Below the pieces are notes generated by a model. That model was given only the letters and a program-made list of their open reading frames with translations, searched no databases and was not told the DNA's origin. Positions 6,514 to 7,203 of a stretch of DNA of 7,203 nt are shown in pieces. A program made the position numbers and the translations under genes. The DNA is taken from the NCBI GenBank assembly GCA_035308525.1, contig DATGGM010000166.1, forward strand, positions 1 through 7,203. The letters are read 5' to 3'. Position 1 is the stretch's first letter. The number at the start of each line of letters is the position of its first letter. The DNA comes from Bog-159 sp035308525 (GTDB taxonomy: Bacteria; Acidobacteriota; Terriglobia; Bryobacterales; Bryobacteraceae).

Positions 6514-6528
6514 ACTTGGCAACCAAGT
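6514..6528. promoter_or_regulatory. Operator-like inverted repeat 1, over the -35 box of the PadR-type gene
   Basis: ACTTGG (6514-6519) and CCAAGT (6523-6528) are perfect inverted repeats separated by CAA. The repeat covers the proposed -35 hexamer TTGGCA (6516-6521). PadR regulators are dimeric winged-helix repressors that commonly bind short AT-flanked dyads of this kind in their own promoters, so autoregulation is the natural reading. That link is inferred. Confidence 0.5.
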
Positions 6529-6544
6529 AGAGTTGCCATAAACT
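6516..6544 (+). promoter_or_regulatory. Sigma-70-like promoter of the PadR-ADOP module
   Basis: TTGGCA (6516-6521, five of six bases of TTGACA) and TAAACT (6539-6544) are separated by exactly 17 bases, giving the best two-box promoter in the window. A start near 6551 would leave a leader of about 39 bases carrying the second operator and the ribosome site AGGA (6582-6585). Both boxes lie between or under the two inverted repeats. Confidence 0.5.
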
Positions 6545-6556
6545 GGCTCCAGGCGT

Positions 6557-6577
6557 TTCACTTGAAAGCCAAATGAA
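6557..6577. promoter_or_regulatory. Operator-like inverted repeat 2, just downstream of the expected transcript start
   Basis: TTCACTTG (6557-6564) and CAAATGAA (6570-6577) form an 8-bp dyad with one mismatch around a five-base spacer. Its left arm is identical to TTCACTTG at 6511-6518, which begins repeat 1, so both sites seem to be versions of one recognition sequence 46 bp apart. Placed at about +6 to +26, binding here would block early transcription. Confidence 0.5.
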
Positions 6578-6589
6578 GATCAGGAACGC

Positions 6590-6913
6590 ATGCAGGTGTT
6601 GCAAGGCACTCTTGACTTGATTGTTTTGCGCACCCTCGCCGTCATGGGCCCGAGCACGCTTACGCAATCACGGCGCGGCTGAAACAGGTATCCGAAGATT
6701 CTCTCGATTCGAACCAGGGCACCCTCTATCCCGCACTCGTCCGGCTCGAGCAACAGGGCCGGATCAAGGGGACCTGGGGCAAGACCGCCACCAAACGCGA
6801 GGCGAAGTTCTACGCCATCACCCGCGCCGGCCAAACCGCTTTTGACCCGGCAGACCAGGCGCCGGCGAAAACTCGCCGGTCTGGTGGAGAATCTGCTGGC
6901 TGAGGAATCCTGA
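6590..6913 (+). pseudogene. PadR-family transcriptional regulator with two compensating frameshifts
   Basis: Winged-helix repressor of the PadR type that accompanies ADOP permeases in Acidobacteriota. From the ATG at 6590 (AGGA four bases upstream) the frame reads MQVLQGTLDLIVLRTLAVMG, a textbook start for this subfamily, then goes wrong after Pro21 and stops at 6680-6682. One base appears lost at about 6650-6652. The next frame gives EHAYAITARLKQVSEDSLDS, NQGTLYPALVRLEQQGRIKG and the wing region up to AGQTA. An extra T in TTTT (about 6841) then returns the reading to the original frame, ending LAGLVENLLAEES and TGA at 6911-6913. With both indels corrected the product is 107 residues, the normal family length, and all helices are recognisable. 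As written, only a 30-residue peptide would be made. This is either an inactivated gene or two assembly/sequencing errors. The corrected stop lies three bases before the ADOP leader start, an operon arrangement typical of the pair. Confidence 0.85.
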
Positions 6914-6916
6914 GGG

Positions 6917-7203
6917 ATGTGGCGCTCCAGACTGATCTTCGCGAAGTTGTACAGCCTGTTCCATCACGAGAGCGCAGAGCAGGAGTTCGCCCGGGAGGTG
7001 GCTGCTCATCTCGCGCTGATCGAAGAAGACCTCGAACGCCGCGGCATGCCTCCGGAAGAAGCACGCCTGGCGCCCGGCGCGCATTGGGCGTAGAGCAGGT
7101 GAAGGATCTTCACCGCCGCGAGCGCTCACATTTCTGGGCCTGGCGGCTTTTCTGATTATCGTGGCAGCCCTGGCGACCTTGGTCCCCGCGCGGCGCGCGC
7201 TAT
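6917..7203 (+). pseudogene. Collapsed ADOP permease: N-terminal leader joined to C-terminal tail (runs off the right edge)
   Basis: Remnant of a PadR-linked ADOP permease. The ATG at 6917 begins the cytoplasmic leader: MWRSRLIFAKLYSLF, then AEQEFAREVAAHLALIEEDL and ERRGMPPEEARLA, as in intact copies. The frame breaks at about 7073-7074 and would stop at 7091-7093. The next frame (7075 on) continues the leader as RRALGVEQVKDLHRRER. From about 7122-7125, in the third frame, comes TFLGLAAFLIIVAALATLVP with ARRAL, which matches the last transmembrane helix and PARRA tail normally found some 700 residues later. The whole periplasmic and membrane body (TM1, MacB_PCD, middle helices) is therefore missing. 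No transporter could be made. The pieces are ordered and on one strand, so internal deletion is the simplest explanation; misassembly is the alternative. The end of the tail is outside the window. Confidence 0.8.

Noticed and set aside
6680..6682. Programmed frameshift or recoding as the explanation for the early stop in the PadR gene
   Set aside because: There is no slippery heptamer before the first shift, and a second independent shift is needed near 6841. Mutation or sequencing error is simpler.

Overview
This looks like a piece of an Acidobacteriota chromosome, most like the Solibacter/Bryobacter (Bryobacterales) group. The sequence is GC-rich. It carries an ADOP-type (acidobacterial duplicated orphan permease) ABC permease at the left edge and a PadR-plus-ADOP module at the right edge, a pairing typical of that phylum. 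Between them are families common there: DUF4159, a TlpA-like thioredoxin with a helical N-terminal part, a LamG/DUF1080-like protein, a SYLF (Ysc84) protein and a serine hydrolase with a DUF3471 tail. The taxonomic call is from family content only.

Layout. Positions 1-3445 are on the minus strand and read, in transcription order: thioredoxin-like protein (3445-2558), LamG/DUF1080-like protein (2561-1950, start overlapping the previous stop in ATGA), DUF4159 protein (1904-1086), and an ADOP permease (1023 to beyond position 1). An 81-bp divergent promoter region (3446-3526) separates these from the plus-strand genes: SYLF protein (3527-4204), serine hydrolase (4232-5782) and an uncharacterised acidobacterial secreted protein (5820-6491). 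At the right, a promoter with two operator-like inverted repeats precedes a PadR-type regulator with two compensating frameshifts (6590-6913). It is followed by a collapsed ADOP gene (6917 to window end) in which the N-terminal leader is joined almost directly to the C-terminal transmembrane tail.

Function. Every intact gene except the permease encodes a protein with an N-terminal export signal, so the window is mostly envelope and secreted functions: disulfide chemistry, a beta-sandwich domain, a peptidase/esterase-like hydrolase and a SYLF lipid-binding-type domain. Nothing shows that they form one pathway. I see no RNA genes, CRISPR array, insertion sequence or phage genes. There is no gap over 300 bp without a gene.

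The most unusual parts are the decayed PadR/ADOP module with its well-ordered operator-promoter region, and a 14-base promoter-like motif repeated upstream of two minus-strand genes. I did not find convincing evidence for a wholly new biological system.
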